64,000 nucleotides of DNA, from the NCBI RefSeq assembly GCF_030020805.1, contig NZ_CP125098.1, positions 2,937,501-3,001,500 of the forward strand. Direction: 5' to 3'. Shown here one piece after another: positions 63,781-64,000 of this stretch. The translations under genes and the position numbers were made by a program. The notes under the pieces are model-generated. The model did not search any database. It had not been told where the DNA came from and worked only from the letters and a program-made list of their open reading frames with translations. The DNA comes from Paenibacillus sp. RC67 (GTDB lineage: Bacteria > Bacillota > Bacilli > Paenibacillales > NBRC-103111). Each line of letters begins with the position of its first letter. Positions within the stretch are counted from its first letter, which is position 1.

Positions 63781-64000
63781 TTATTTCCCAAGTCTCCAAG
63801 CGAATAATTGCTCCAATTGTACAAGCAATGACGGATTGTCCTTGCTCAAGGTTACTAAGTAATTGTACATTCCCTGAATGATGATTTCATTCGGTTCCTC
63901 TTTCTTCAATTCATTAATCACCGCATGAAGCGATTGAATCAACGTATCCGATGTCCGTGGATCTTCGATCGTCGTTTCAATCCACTGCTTGCACTGTTCA
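63781..64000 (-). CDS. C-terminus of an uncharacterised protein (partial)
   Basis: An open minus-strand frame runs off the window edge; the visible 72 C-terminal residues include TLIQSLHAVINELKKEEPNE, then IIIQGMYNYLVTLSKDNPSL and end LEQLFAWRLGK. It is amphipathic, helical and soluble. It shares the bidirectional terminator with the efflux gene. I do not recognise the family, and the N-terminus is outside the window. Confidence 0.7.
   Translation of the reverse strand, partial: EQCKQWIETTIEDPRTSDTLIQSLHAVINELKKEEPNEIIIQGMYNYLVTLSKDNPSLLVQLEQLFAWRLGK

Overview
The window looks like chromosomal DNA of a low-to-mid GC, spore-forming Firmicute of the Paenibacillaceae (Paenibacillus-like). This is inferred from the Bacillus-type 23S leader, the strong AGGAGG-type ribosome binding sites with many GTG and TTG starts, a KinA-like multi-PAS kinase, a DUF2533/YpbS-like protein, GlcT-type antitermination, a Crh-like HPr, and dense plant-polysaccharide enzymes with AraC regulators. 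No species can be named from the sequence alone.

Layout. 1-3590: the end of an rrn spacer, a complete 23S rRNA, tRNA-Leu(GAG), tRNA-Leu(CAG) and tRNA-Arg(ACG), then a terminator; no 5S gene lies between 23S and the tRNAs. 3592-7483: two tiny Asn/Gln-rich proteins, a PAS sensor kinase and an aldo/keto reductase. 7800-10911: a PTS operon (glcT, EIIA, EIICB) with a RAT/terminator switch ahead of glcT, followed by fumC. 12435-16528: an AraC regulator divergent from a GH95 alpha-L-fucosidase and an SGNH acetylesterase. 16607-22905: a Nudix protein, DUF2533, a LysR remnant, and an arginine/proline catabolic run (rocD, rocA, proline dehydrogenase, rocF) that funnels arginine and proline through pyrroline-5-carboxylate to glutamate.

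23013-34808: a patchwork with an AadA-like nucleotidyltransferase, a two-gene ABC exporter, an APH-like kinase with a Nudix enzyme, a decayed GntR/alpha-mannosidase remnant, a TIMP-like membrane protein, a frameshifted 2-oxoacid oxidoreductase alpha subunit, a Nudix enzyme, an ASCH-like protein and a sulfatase. 34915-40034: a YdeI-like protein, an aldehyde dehydrogenase and a TrpXYZ-type ABC importer. 40099-51066: a carbohydrate region with an AraC regulator, an orphan sugar-binding lipoprotein, a beta-propeller glycosidase, a two-gene UxaA-type dehydratase, a VanZ-RDD protein, and two GH43 enzymes flanking a 377-residue protein of unknown family.

51425-64000: lipoate ligase, small hypotheticals, a second Nudix/APH-like pair, a frameshifted beta-lactamase-family gene, an AraC regulator, an NAD-salvage operon (nrtR, pncA, pncB) with a palindrome at its promoter, a Crh-like HPr with Gln15 and Ser46, an alpha/beta hydrolase that has lost its nucleophile motif, a TetR regulator with a palindromic operator across its own promoter, an Fsr-like efflux protein, and the C-terminus of an unknown minus-strand gene.

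The points most worth following up are the unclassified protein between the two GH43 genes, the Crh-like protein flanked by cre-like sites, the frameshift in korA at a T TTA AAA heptamer, the missing nucleophile in the 60.8-kb hydrolase, and the repeated APH/Nudix pairing.
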